From: Sphingomonas sp. G-3-2-10
Lineage (GTDB): Bacteria; Pseudomonadota; Alphaproteobacteria; Sphingomonadales; Sphingomonadaceae
Reading direction: 5' to 3'
Assembly: GCF_012927115.1 (NCBI RefSeq)
Contig: NZ_JABBFY010000001.1
Coordinates: forward strand, 1,798,001-1,862,000
DNA length: 64,000 bases
The notes below the pieces were generated by a model, which did not search any database, was not told where the DNA came from, and was given only the letters and a program-made list of their open reading frames with translations. This document shows positions 42,595 through 50,271 of the stretch, one piece after another (position 1 is the first letter of the stretch; each line of letters opens with the position of its first letter). A program made the position numbers and the translations under genes.

Positions 42595-43158
42595 CTATTT
42601 CTCGCTTTTCCCCCGGGGCAGGAACGCCAGCACCCGCTTGCCCATCCGGATCAGCAGCATCAGCCGGCCCGGCGGGATGGCGATCATCTGGTCGTACCAG
42701 TCGTCCAGCGTCGCCACGAAGCCGTGCATCGCTTCGATCCGCTCGCGCGCGACGGCGGAAATGCGCGGATCGGCGCCGGCTTCCTCGCGGCAGATCTTCA
42801 GCGCGGCGACGGCGGGATCGATCTCGCGCTCCTTGCGGCCCTGCGCGATGCGGGTCAGCATCTGCATCAGGTCCACCTCGGCCTCATAATGCTCGCGCCG
42901 GTCGCCCATCACCGGCACGCGGCGGATCAGCTTCCAGCCGAGCAGTTCCTTCAGGCTGTTGGACGTGTTGCTCCGCGCGATCCGCAGCGTGTCGCTGATC
43001 TCCTCGGCGTTGAGCGGGCGGTCGCTGAGATAGAGCAAGGCATGAATCTGCGCGACCGAACGGTTGACGCCCCATTGCCCGCCCATCTCCCCCCAATGCA
43101 GAACGAATTGCTGCACGGCCGGAGGCAGGAGGTTCGTTTTGTCTGCAATTTCTGTCAT
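42595..43158 (-). CDS. GbsR/MarR-family transcriptional regulator
   Basis: 187 residues. The winged-helix region reads WGEMGGQWGVNRSVAQIHALLYLSDRPLNAEEISDTLRIARSNTSNSLKELLGWKLIRRVPV (quoted in part), the GbsR-type pattern (NRSVAQIHALLYLS is diagnostic), followed by a helical dimerisation tail. GbsR regulators usually repress adjacent operons. I chose ATG 43158 because it coincides with the predicted transcription start (leaderless) and sits at the centre of a perfect palindrome; ATGs at 43176 and 43203 are upstream or within the promoter. It is the first gene of the operon with DUF4166. Confidence 0.88.
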   Translation of the reverse strand: MTEIADKTNLLPPAVQQFVLHWGEMGGQWGVNRSVAQIHALLYLSDRPLNAEEISDTLRIARSNTSNSLKELLGWKLIRRVPVMGDRREHYEAEVDLMQMLTRIAQGRKEREIDPAVAALKICREEAGADPRISAVARERIEAMHGFVATLDDWYDQMIAIPPGRLMLLIRMGKRVLAFLPRGKSEK

Positions 43159-43167
43159 AACAGAAAT
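43148..43167. promoter_or_regulatory. Palindromic operator over the regulator start codon
   Basis: A perfect inverted repeat with 8-base arms ATTTCTGT and ACAGAAAT (43148-43155 and 43160-43167) around four bases. Its centre contains the start ATG of the GbsR/MarR gene, and one arm overlaps the end of the -10. This is the position expected for a self-repressing operator. Confidence 0.65.
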
Positions 43168-43193
43168 ATGAGACATTCCTTGTCCCAAGTCAA
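43165..43193 (-). promoter_or_regulatory. Promoter of the GbsR-DUF4166 operon (leaderless)
   Basis: On the minus strand TTGACT (43193-43188) is followed after exactly 17 bases by CATATT (43170-43165). Seven bases beyond the -10 is the A of the chosen ATG (43158), so the transcript is probably leaderless. Confidence 0.6.
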
Positions 43194-43428
43194 GATGACG
43201 CACCCGTGCGCCGGCCCGACGGATTTGCCTTTTGATGGCCGCACTTGGCTGCGATGTGCCGCTGGAGGACGCGGCGACGGGGGCACGCCACCGCGGACAG
43301 GAGATGCCGCTTGACGCGCCGGGCAGGCGCTTTCAACACAACCAGATGTTGCCAGATTGTTGTTCGTGCGTTGATTTGCTCGCTCCGTCGGCAACGAGCG
43401 CTCGCCGGATGCGAAAGAAAGAGATTCG

Positions 43429-44178
43429 ATGACGTCGCGTGAACTGACTTCGTTTCTGCCGCTGGCCGATGACGGCGCGTGGCCTGCCGATGTGCGCCGC
43501 TCCTTCTCCGACGTGCTGCATGTCATGGCCTATGGCGCGATCGGCTGGCCGTGGCTGCTCAAGAGCTTGTCGGGCGGCACCAAGGCCGAAAAGCGCCGTC
43601 TGATCGAACGGCTCGACCTTGCGCCCGACGCCCTGCCCTATCTGGGCAGCTGGAAGGCCGATACCGGCTTCCTCCATTTGATCGTCGATCACATCGAAGC
43701 GAAGCGGCCGCAGACCGTGGTCGAATTCGGGGCGGGCGCGTCCAGCCTGATCGTTGCCCGGGCGCTCCAGCGCAACGGCGGCGGCCGTCACATCGCCTGC
43801 GACCAGCATGCCGGCTTTGTCGACGCCACGCGCGAATGGCTGCACGACAATGGCGTCGACGCCGATCTGCGCGCGACCCCGTTCCGCCCCTCGCCCAATG
43901 GCTGGCCGGGCGTGTGGTACGATCACGGGCAACTGCCGTCCGAGATCGACCTGCTGATCATCGACGGCCCGCCCTGGGCGATCCATCCCTATGTCCGCGG
44001 CGCAGCGGACAGCCTGTTCGACCGTATTCCGGTGGGCGGCATGATCATGCTCGACGACGCCGCACGTCCCGGCGAGCGAGTCGTCGCACGGAAATGGAAG
44101 AAGCGCTGGTCCAATTTCGAATTCAGCCTGATCCATCCCGGCACCAAGGGAACGCTGATCGGAACGCGAATCCGGTAA
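43429..44178 (+). CDS. Class I SAM-dependent methyltransferase-like protein
   Basis: 249 residues. The middle shows a Rossmann-type SAM-binding pattern: TVVEFGAGASSLIVARALQ (motif I), then a change of strand with HIACDQHAGFVDATREWL, and IDLLIIDGPPWAIHPYVR (motif post-I/II with an acidic D-G-P-P). This resembles methyltransferase domains that act on sugars or small molecules; GMIMLDDAARPGE follows. No signal peptide. Acceptor unknown. It stands alone upstream of the autotransporter gene, with 225 bases of non-coding DNA before it in which I see no feature beyond the divergent promoter. Confidence 0.8.
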   Translation: MTSRELTSFLPLADDGAWPADVRRSFSDVLHVMAYGAIGWPWLLKSLSGGTKAEKRRLIERLDLAPDALPYLGSWKADTGFLHLIVDHIEAKRPQTVVEFGAGASSLIVARALQRNGGGRHIACDQHAGFVDATREWLHDNGVDADLRATPFRPSPNGWPGVWYDHGQLPSEIDLLIIDGPPWAIHPYVRGAADSLFDRIPVGGMIMLDDAARPGERVVARKWKKRWSNFEFSLIHPGTKGTLIGTRIR

Positions 44179-44179
44179 C

Positions 44180-44189
44180 CTGGATCAAA
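44180..44189 (+). repeat. Shared 10-base motif, copy 1 (upstream of autotransporter)
   Basis: CTGGATCAAA, two bases after the methyltransferase-like stop. An identical copy lies at 47993-48002 upstream of the tail-collar genes; each is followed by an ATTAGTYCARA-like segment. Possibly a shared regulatory site. Between this copy and the ATG a perfect 7-bp palindrome (CGCGCTT/AAGCGCG, 44253-44269) is also present. Confidence 0.4.
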
Positions 44190-44340
44190 TAATGCGCATC
44201 GCAATGTGGCGCGTGGGCATCAACTTCAAGTTACAGCGGAATTAGTTCAAATCGCGCTTGAGAAGCGCGTCGCAGCGCAATAGCCTGTCCGCCTGGCCTG
44301 GATACTCACGCGACTATCCACGAATCAGGGGGATCCACTG

Positions 44341-47300
44341 ATGAAGTATGTAAGTAACTCTCGCGCGCGTCGCGCGTCGCTGCTGGCCTCGGCCAGTCTC
44401 TGTCTCACCGTATTCGCCGGCGCGGCACAGGCGCAGAGCGATCCGGCGGGCGAAATCAACCGTCCCAATATCAGCGATGCCATGCTCGCGCCGCATTCCG
44501 CCGGCGACACCCGTCCTGCCAGCGACTTTGCGGAGCCCGATCCGCAGATCGTGATCGGCTTCCCCGGCACGCCGACCACCGCTCGTGATCCGGTGAACGT
44601 CACCGGCATCGGCCAGATGATCATCGACAACAAGGACGGCACGATCGGCCTGTGCACCGGCACGCTGATCAACCCGCGCGCCGTGATCTTCGCTGCGCAC
44701 TGCGTGAACACGCGCGCTGCCGGCGTCTATGGCGCTCCCTCGTCGTCGGGCGGCTTCGCGATCGGCTTCGGTTTCCAGGCCAACAACAATGTCGCGGGTG
44801 CCAGCGCGTTCGGCGGCTGGCTGAACGGCGTTGCCGGCGGCCCGGCCTATCAGACCAACACCGGCCGCTACATGTACAATGTGAACCAGGTCGCGTGGCA
44901 TCAGGATTCGACCGCAGGCGTCTCGGGCGGCTTCCGTCAGGCCGACGTCGCGATCGCGACGCTCGACACCCCTGCGAAGGACATCCCGACCTGGGCGATG
45001 CTGTTCTCGGCGCTGCCGCAGACCGCGGGCGGCGCGAACGGCACCGGCTATCACGTCAACATCGCCGGCTATGGCAATAACGGCACCGGCGCCACCGGAT
45101 CGACCGGCGGCATCGACTATCGCCGCCGTCTGGCCGAGAACATGCTGGGCGCGCTCGTCTCGCTCGACGACTTCACCAGCTTCCTGTTCGGCAGCACCAC
45201 CGGCCAGCTGCCGCAGAATCTCTACTGGATCGATTTCGACGATCCCCGCCGCTTCACCGGCGGCGCCGATGCGCGTGACTTCAACGCGTTCCGCGACAAT
45301 CCGACCCCGAACGAAGGCATCACCGCCAGCGGCGATTCGGGCGGCCCGCTGATCCTCGATCGCACCTATGCGAAGCAGCTGGTGATCGGCGTGCTCTCGG
45401 GCGGCTATACCCGCTTCTTCAACGGCGCGCCGCCCAACGGCTATGGCACCGCGAGCTTCTACCAGCCGCTGTACCTCTATTGGGACTGGATCGCGGCCAA
45501 CAACCCGTATCGCTATGTCTCGTCGCTCGCGGGTGACGCGAACTGGACCGATGCGAGCCACTGGGTCACCAATGTCGATCCGAACTATCAGATCATCGGC
45601 CCCAATGGTCAGGTGGTCACCGGCGTTCCGGGCAGCCCCGGCACCGGCATCGCCAACAGCGGCGGCGAGTTCGGCGAAGCCTGCTTCGAATCCGGCGGCA
45701 CCAGCGAGTGCTACAACTATGCCACCGGCGTCTTCACCACCGATACCCGTCCGATCGGCCGTCCGGATTCGCCCGGCGCGGTTCGTTCGATCGACACCGA
45801 AGGCACGACCAACGATGCCGCGACTGCTGACGCTTCGTCGCTGAACAACAATGGCGGCAGCGCATCGGCGCAGGTCTTCAGCATCGCGCAGACCGAGCCC
45901 GAAGCGCAGGCGAATCAGAGCCCGAACGCTCTGCCCGCCGCGACCATCGCCAACGGCCTGCCCGGCGCGACCAATTTCGTGCCGAACAACATCAACGCCA
46001 ATCCCGGCCAGGGTACGATCGGCCGCTATTTCGACGTGACGCTGGCTGCCACCGGCACGACCACGCTCAACTCCGCCGTGACCATCGATCGCTTCGCGAT
46101 CGCCGGCGGCGGCGCGCGGCTCGACATCACCTCGACCGGTTCGCTCACCAGCCTGATCGACATCACGCAGGCGACCGGCACGCTGCAGGTCAACGGTGCG
46201 CTCACCTCGCCGGGCGACTATCTGCTGATGACCGGCGGCCTGAACGGCACCGGCACCATCACCACGCCGTTCTTCACCAACATGGCGGGCACCGTCGCCC
46301 CGGGCACGGCCGGCACCACCGGCACGCTGACCTTCCGCGGCAACGTGATCCTGACCTCGGGCAGCCGTTACCTGGTCGATCTCGGCGCCAGCGGCGTTTC
46401 GGATCGCATCGCGGTCAACACCAACGGCGCGGGCACCGGTCTCGCCAGTGTCGGCGGCACGCTGTCGTTCAACTTCCTGAACCCCACGGCGATCCGCAAC
46501 GGCGACAGCTACACGATCCTCACCTCGCAGGGCGGGATCAGCGGCCGCTTCAACACCCCGGGCGCAATCAGCGCCATCCTGACCCCGACCCTGTCGTACA
46601 CCGCCAATGCGGTGACCCTGCAGATCGTCGCCGGCCAGTATGGCAATGTGATCGACCGCACCAATGCGGTGCAGACCGCCTATGGCATGCTGCTCGACCG
46701 CAACCGCGGTCAGGCTTCGCGCTATGACGGCCTCTATGGTCCGCTCGATCTGGCGAGCCAGGCCAATGTCCGCACCACGCTGGGCGGCCTCGCTCCGGCG
46801 GCCGACACCACCGCCCAGTCGCTGGGCATCGTCGCCGTCGACAATATGTCGAGCTTCCTGCGCGGCCGTCTCGACGACATCGAGGCCGGCAATGCAGGCG
46901 GCACCGTCGCCCGTTATGGCGCGGTCACCGAAGTCGCGTCGAACCTGACCGGCACCAGCGCCGCCACCCGTGGCGTCGCTGGCCTGTCGGGCATGGGCTT
47001 CGGGATGGACGTCCGCAGCGACGCCTATACGCCGATGGTTCAGGAGAATGTGCTCCCCGAAACGATGAGCGCCTTCTTCGCCGGCGGCTATCTGAACGGC
47101 GACAGCGCCGCGATGACCGGCATCGGCGGACGTGACGATTTCGACGGCTGGTATGCAGCCGCCGGTATCGAAGTGTCGGATGACAAGACCACCATCGGCT
47201 TCGCCGGTTCGTACACCCGCCTCGACGGCACCTCGTCGCTGGTGGGCAACAGCGCCCGGGCCAACCTCTACCAGGGCTCGATCTACGGTAAGATCAACCT

Positions 47301-47880
47301 CGGCCTCGGCGCGAACCTCGACACGATCCTGTCGGCCGGTCTGCTCGAGACCGACACGACCCGCGTCGTCAGCTTCGTGGGCACGCCCTACACGCTGCGT
47401 TCGAACCAGGGTTCGCTGGCCGTCGCAACCGAAGTGGGCCTTGGCTACGACTTCGATCTCGGTGCCGCACGGGTGACCCCGCGCGTTGCCGGCCGCGCGA
47501 CCCATATCGGCTTCTCGCGTGAGATCGAAACCGGCGGCCCGATGGCGCTGATGACCAACCGCGAACCGATCAACAGCATCCAGGTCCGTGGCGGCCTGAC
47601 GCTGGCGGGCACCGGTACGAAGGTCCGTCCGTTCCTCAACGGCACGGTCGTCCATGACTTCTCGGATCGTCCGGCGGTCATCGGTGCGAACTTCGTCGGC
47701 GGCGTGGGCGGCAACGTCCTGTTCGCCCTGAACGGCCAGGATCACGACTGGGTCGAACTCAGCGGCGGTCTGACGGTCAGCACCGGCCGCGTCGACTTCT
47801 CGGTTTCGGCCGAGACCACGCTCGAGCGTGACGACGTGAAGAGCCAGGCCTATCGCGGCTCGCTGTCGTTCAAGTTCTGA
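44341..47880 (+). CDS. Serine-protease autotransporter
   Basis: 1179 residues. A long signal peptide (MKYVSNSRARRASLLASASL to AQAQ) leads to a trypsin-like passenger: catalytic His in VIFAAHC (about residue 120), Asp in QADVAIATLD (about 201) and Ser in GDSGGPLI (about 331). Residues 600-770 have passenger-repeat character (TGTLQVNGALTSPGDYLL, GTVAPGTAGTTGTLTFRGN). The last 270 residues form the autotransporter beta-barrel and end SLSFKF with a terminal Phe. The barrel inserts in the outer membrane and exposes or releases the protease (family knowledge). Base composition matches its neighbours. A terminator follows. Confidence 0.93.
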   Translation: MKYVSNSRARRASLLASASLCLTVFAGAAQAQSDPAGEINRPNISDAMLAPHSAGDTRPASDFAEPDPQIVIGFPGTPTTARDPVNVTGIGQMIIDNKDGTIGLCTGTLINPRAVIFAAHCVNTRAAGVYGAPSSSGGFAIGFGFQANNNVAGASAFGGWLNGVAGGPAYQTNTGRYMYNVNQVAWHQDSTAGVSGGFRQADVAIATLDTPAKDIPTWAMLFSALPQTAGGANGTGYHVNIAGYGNNGTGATGSTGGIDYRRRLAENMLGALVSLDDFTSFLFGSTTGQLPQNLYWIDFDDPRRFTGGADARDFNAFRDNPTPNEGITASGDSGGPLILDRTYAKQLVIGVLSGGYTRFFNGAPPNGYGTASFYQPLYLYWDWIAANNPYRYVSSLAGDANWTDASHWVTNVDPNYQIIGPNGQVVTGVPGSPGTGIANSGGEFGEACFESGGTSECYNYATGVFTTDTRPIGRPDSPGAVRSIDTEGTTNDAATADASSLNNNGGSASAQVFSIAQTEPEAQANQSPNALPAATIANGLPGATNFVPNNINANPGQGTIGRYFDVTLAATGTTTLNSAVTIDRFAIAGGGARLDITSTGSLTSLIDITQATGTLQVNGALTSPGDYLLMTGGLNGTGTITTPFFTNMAGTVAPGTAGTTGTLTFRGNVILTSGSRYLVDLGASGVSDRIAVNTNGAGTGLASVGGTLSFNFLNPTAIRNGDSYTILTSQGGISGRFNTPGAISAILTPTLSYTANAVTLQIVAGQYGNVIDRTNAVQTAYGMLLDRNRGQASRYDGLYGPLDLASQANVRTTLGGLAPAADTTAQSLGIVAVDNMSSFLRGRLDDIEAGNAGGTVARYGAVTEVASNLTGTSAATRGVAGLSGMGFGMDVRSDAYTPMVQENVLPETMSAFFAGGYLNGDSAAMTGIGGRDDFDGWYAAAGIEVSDDKTTIGFAGSYTRLDGTSSLVGNSARANLYQGSIYGKINLGLGANLDTILSAGLLETDTTRVVSFVGTPYTLRSNQGSLAVATEVGLGYDFDLGAARVTPRVAGRATHIGFSREIETGGPMALMTNREPINSIQVRGGLTLAGTGTKVRPFLNGTVVHDFSDRPAVIGANFVGGVGGNVLFALNGQDHDWVELSGGLTVSTGRVDFSVSAETTLERDDVKSQAYRGSLSFKF

Positions 47881-47902
47881 TTGACGCCTGAAGCAAACAA
47901 GA

Positions 47903-47930
47903 GGGCCGTCCCTTCGGGGGCGGCCCTTTT
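47903..47930 (+). terminator. Rho-independent terminator after the autotransporter
   Basis: A near-perfect 10-bp stem (47903-47912 with 47917-47926) closed by a TTCG tetraloop, followed by TTTT. It lies 22 bases after the stop codon. Confidence 0.9.
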
Positions 47931-47992
47931 GCGTTGGGCAACATTTGCCCGAGCATGATTTCCGGCCCTGATCACGCGGCACTTCGATCCAT

Positions 47993-48002
47993 CTGGATCA
48001 AA
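47993..48002 (+). repeat. Shared 10-base motif, copy 2 (upstream of tail-collar genes)
   Basis: CTGGATCAAA, identical to 44180-44189, directly upstream of the TTGACA of the probable tail-collar promoter. Its position next to the -35 makes an activator site conceivable. Confidence 0.4.
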
Positions 48003-48004
48003 AT

Positions 48005-48033
48005 TTGACAAGATTAGTCCAGAGTCGTTTGAT
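48005..48033 (+). promoter_or_regulatory. Probable promoter of the tail-collar cluster
   Basis: A consensus -35 TTGACA (48005-48010) followed after 17 bases by TTTGAT (48028-48033). The distance to the first ATG (48114) is about 75 bases. A second TTGACG at 48039 has a poorer -10. Confidence 0.45.
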
Positions 48034-48113
48034 TTTATTGACGAATCATCGAAACATCCGAATGATGGCCTATTGGGACCGCACAAGCAGTCCGCTGACG
48101 GAGGGGGATTGCC

Positions 48114-48668
48114 ATGTCCGAGGCCTATCTTGGGGAAATCCGCTCGTTCGCGTTCGATCGCCGGCTGAAGGGATGGGTCGAATGCGACGGAAGCGCTCTG
48201 AAGGTCGCGGATAACCAGGCCCTCTACGGCCTGATCGGCAATGCCTATGGCGGCGACGACGTTTCGTTCCGCCTGCCGGACCTGCGCGGCCGCGTGCCGG
48301 TCGGCAAGGGCCAGTTGCACGGCGGCGAATTTCCGGGCGAGGACTATGTGCTCGGCGCGAAGGGCGGATCGGAAAAGGTCTTCCTCACCGCCAGCGAGCT
48401 TCCCCCGCACCGGCACAACTGGGCCGTCACTTCGGTTCGCGCGAATGCGCCGGGACCGGCCGCGGGAGCCAATTATCTGGCCGACGCCAGCTTCCGGGGA
48501 ACGCCCGCGCCGCTCTATGCCTCGCCCGATCGCGGCACGCAGGTGAAGCTTGAGGCAGACACCATCGGCACAGGCGATGGCGGACAGGGCCCGCACGAAA
48601 ACATGCAGCCGTTCCAGACGACCGGCTACTGGATCTGCATCAGCGGAATCTATCCCTCGCGCGGCTGA
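48114..48668 (+). CDS. Phage tail-collar (MdpB-like) protein 1
   Basis: 184 residues. The start SEAYLGEIRSFAFDRRLKGW (E-C-D-G-S then follows), then YGLIGNAYGGDDVSFRLPDLRGRVPVGKG, is the tail-collar fold known from phage T4 gp12 and from so-called microcystin-dependent proteins. It ends HENMQPFQTTGYWICISGIYP, the family's closing motif. Such domains trimerise into fibres. Two homologues follow immediately, and no baseplate, sheath or capsid genes occur. Start ATG 48114 follows GGAGGGGG. Confidence 0.9.
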   Translation: MSEAYLGEIRSFAFDRRLKGWVECDGSALKVADNQALYGLIGNAYGGDDVSFRLPDLRGRVPVGKGQLHGGEFPGEDYVLGAKGGSEKVFLTASELPPHRHNWAVTSVRANAPGPAAGANYLADASFRGTPAPLYASPDRGTQVKLEADTIGTGDGGQGPHENMQPFQTTGYWICISGIYPSRG

Positions 48669-48699
48669 GGCCTGTCGCTCCAAACGGAAAGGTGAGACG

Positions 48700-49242
48700 A
48701 TGGACCAACCCTATATCGGCGAGATCAAGGCAATCGCCGGCAAGACCGTGCCCGATGGCTGGCTTCTGTGCGACGGTTCCGAACTGCTTTCGATCGATCA
48801 TCCGGAACTGTTCGGAGTCATTCGCGGCACTTATGGCGGAGACGGCGTCAACAGCTTCTGCGTGCCCAACCTGAGCGGCCGTATCCAGCTCGGACATGGC
48901 GAAGCGACGCCGGAAACGACTCGCCGGATGCCGGGTAACACCGGCGGCGTCGAGAAGGTCACGCTGGCGCTCGCCGCACTGCCGATCCACGATCACATGA
49001 TGAACGCCGTGCAAAAGCGAGCGACCACGACGTCTCCCGTCGGAGCGATGCCGGCGACGCCCTATCGCGAAGACATGAATTTCTACGGTGGGGTCAGTCC
49101 GATGATCAAACTGCCGGACAACACGATCAGCAGAACCGGCGGCGGCGTGCCGCACAGCAATGTGATGCCGGGGCTGGTGATGACCTACATTATTGCGCGG
49201 TCCGGCAAGAGTCCGTCCGCCACCACCAACGGGGAGGATTGA
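48700..49242 (+). CDS. Phage tail-collar (MdpB-like) protein 2
   Basis: 180 residues. Same architecture: PYIGEIKAIAGKTVPDGWLL, then LFGVIRGTYGGDGVNSFCVPNLSGRIQLGHG and the closing HSNVMPGLVMTYIIARSG. It diverges in the middle part that would form the fibre tip (NAVQKRATTTSPVGAMPATP). Start ATG 48700 follows GGAAAGGTGAG. It is 31 bases after copy 1 and three bases before copy 3, so all three are probably one transcript. Confidence 0.9.
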   Translation: MDQPYIGEIKAIAGKTVPDGWLLCDGSELLSIDHPELFGVIRGTYGGDGVNSFCVPNLSGRIQLGHGEATPETTRRMPGNTGGVEKVTLALAALPIHDHMMNAVQKRATTTSPVGAMPATPYREDMNFYGGVSPMIKLPDNTISRTGGGVPHSNVMPGLVMTYIIARSGKSPSATTNGED

Positions 49243-49245
49243 GCG

Positions 49246-49770
49246 ATGCCGATGGTTGGAGACATCCGCGCGTTCAGCTTCGGGTTCGTACCGGCCGAGT
49301 GGCTGGAATGTAACGGGCAGGAAGTGCTGATCCGCAGCTATCGCGGCCTCTATATGATGATCCAATATACCTATGGCGGCAGCGGACAGTCCTTCGCGGT
49401 TCCCGATCTGCGCGGGCGGACAATCGTCGGCTCGGGTGCCGGAGCAGGCTTGAGCGTGCGCTCTATCGGCGAGCATTTCGGCGACGAGAAAGTGAAGCTG
49501 ACCGTCGATCAGATGCCGCTGCACCGTCACTCAGCCCATGTGCAGGCCGGCACTCCCGCTTCGGTCTATCACGAGCCCAGAACGGGCAGCACGATTTCGC
49601 AGATCATCGCCGGCAACCAGCTGGGTACGGCCTATATCGCGCCGCCGATCAATCCCGAACCGATGCACGCCGAACTGATCGACGAGGGCGGCGGCGGGCA
49701 CGCGCACGAGAACCGCCAGCCCTATCTGGTCGTGACCTACGGCATCTATGCCGGTCGGGCTCAGCCGTAA
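49246..49770 (+). CDS. Phage tail-collar (MdpB-like) protein 3
   Basis: 174 residues. PMVGDIRAFSFGFVPAEWLE, then YMMIQYTYGGSGQSFAVPDLRGRTIVGSG, and closing HAHENRQPYLVVTYGIYAG. As in copy 1, the conserved HEN-x-QP motif is kept. The three copies differ in the central variable region but keep the frame, suggesting a hetero-oligomeric fibre and not redundant duplication (inference). GGGGAGGATTGAGCG precedes the ATG. Confidence 0.9.
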   Translation: MPMVGDIRAFSFGFVPAEWLECNGQEVLIRSYRGLYMMIQYTYGGSGQSFAVPDLRGRTIVGSGAGAGLSVRSIGEHFGDEKVKLTVDQMPLHRHSAHVQAGTPASVYHEPRTGSTISQIIAGNQLGTAYIAPPINPEPMHAELIDEGGGGHAHENRQPYLVVTYGIYAGRAQP

Positions 49771-49805
49771 CGCGGGAGAGGCTTGATCCGCTGTCCGCCA
49801 TCTAT

Positions 49806-49820
49806 GATACATCATGTATC
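49806..49820. promoter_or_regulatory. 15-base palindrome before the DUF2141 gene
   Basis: Perfect inverted repeat with 7-base arms GATACAT and ATGTATC around a single C, ending four bases before the DUF2141 start. AT-rich in a GC-rich setting. It may be an operator; no T run or stem long enough for a terminator. Confidence 0.4.
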
Positions 49821-49824
49821 GTAA

Positions 49825-50268
49825 ATGGCGGAGGCGCCTGTATTGCTCCGATTTCCCCTGTTGTCGCTGCTGCTCCTGAGCGAGGCCCATGACGAGAGAC
49901 CACCGTCGACCGCGCCGGTCACCGTCGTCGTCACACAGGTGCGCAGCTCCGAAGGGCAGGTGCGCGTCGAGATCTGTACCGAGCGCGAATTCCTCAGGCC
50001 CTGCCGCTACGGCGTGACCGTGCCCGCGCGCGCGGGAACGACGATCGCGGTGGTGCCGGGCATACCGGCCGGGCGATATGCGGCGCTGGCCTATCATGAT
50101 CGCAACGCCAATGGGAAAGCCGATCGCAACCTGATCGGCCTGCCGACCGAGGATGTCGGCTTTTCCAACGGCGCGCTGAAGGGGCTGGTGAAACCCAAAT
50201 TCTCCGACGCCGCGTTCGATCATGGCGCGGCGGCGCAGCGCATCACCTTCGCGCTGCGGAAATTCTGA
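49825..50268 (+). CDS. DUF2141 domain-containing exported protein
   Basis: 147 residues. A hydrophobic leader (LLRFPLLSLLLLSEA) precedes a DUF2141 domain: VRSSEGQVRVEICTEREFL, VVPGIPAGRYAALAYHDRNANGKADRNLIGLPTEDVGFSN (partly quoted) and ITFALRKF. The AYHDxNxNGKxD and GLPxExxGFSN motifs are the family's core, a secreted beta-sandwich of unknown role. The start is uncertain: ATG 49825, or TTG 49843, which has GGAGG eight bases upstream. It follows the tail-collar genes by 54 bases. Confidence 0.83.
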   Translation: MAEAPVLLRFPLLSLLLLSEAHDERPPSTAPVTVVVTQVRSSEGQVRVEICTEREFLRPCRYGVTVPARAGTTIAVVPGIPAGRYAALAYHDRNANGKADRNLIGLPTEDVGFSNGALKGLVKPKFSDAAFDHGAAAQRITFALRKF

Positions 50269-50271
50269 CGC

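Noticed and set aside
43232..43432. 66-codon plus-strand frame before the methyltransferase-like gene
   Set aside because: No ribosome site, no motif; lies in the region upstream of a divergent promoter.
44314..47982. 1222-codon minus-strand frame opposite the autotransporter
   Set aside because: Shadow caused by strong GC codon bias; no ribosome site, no motif, and the opposite strand encodes protease and barrel motifs in order.
48114..49770. Prophage or tailocin
   Set aside because: Only collar-domain proteins are present; no structural, lysis, replication or integration genes and no attachment repeats.
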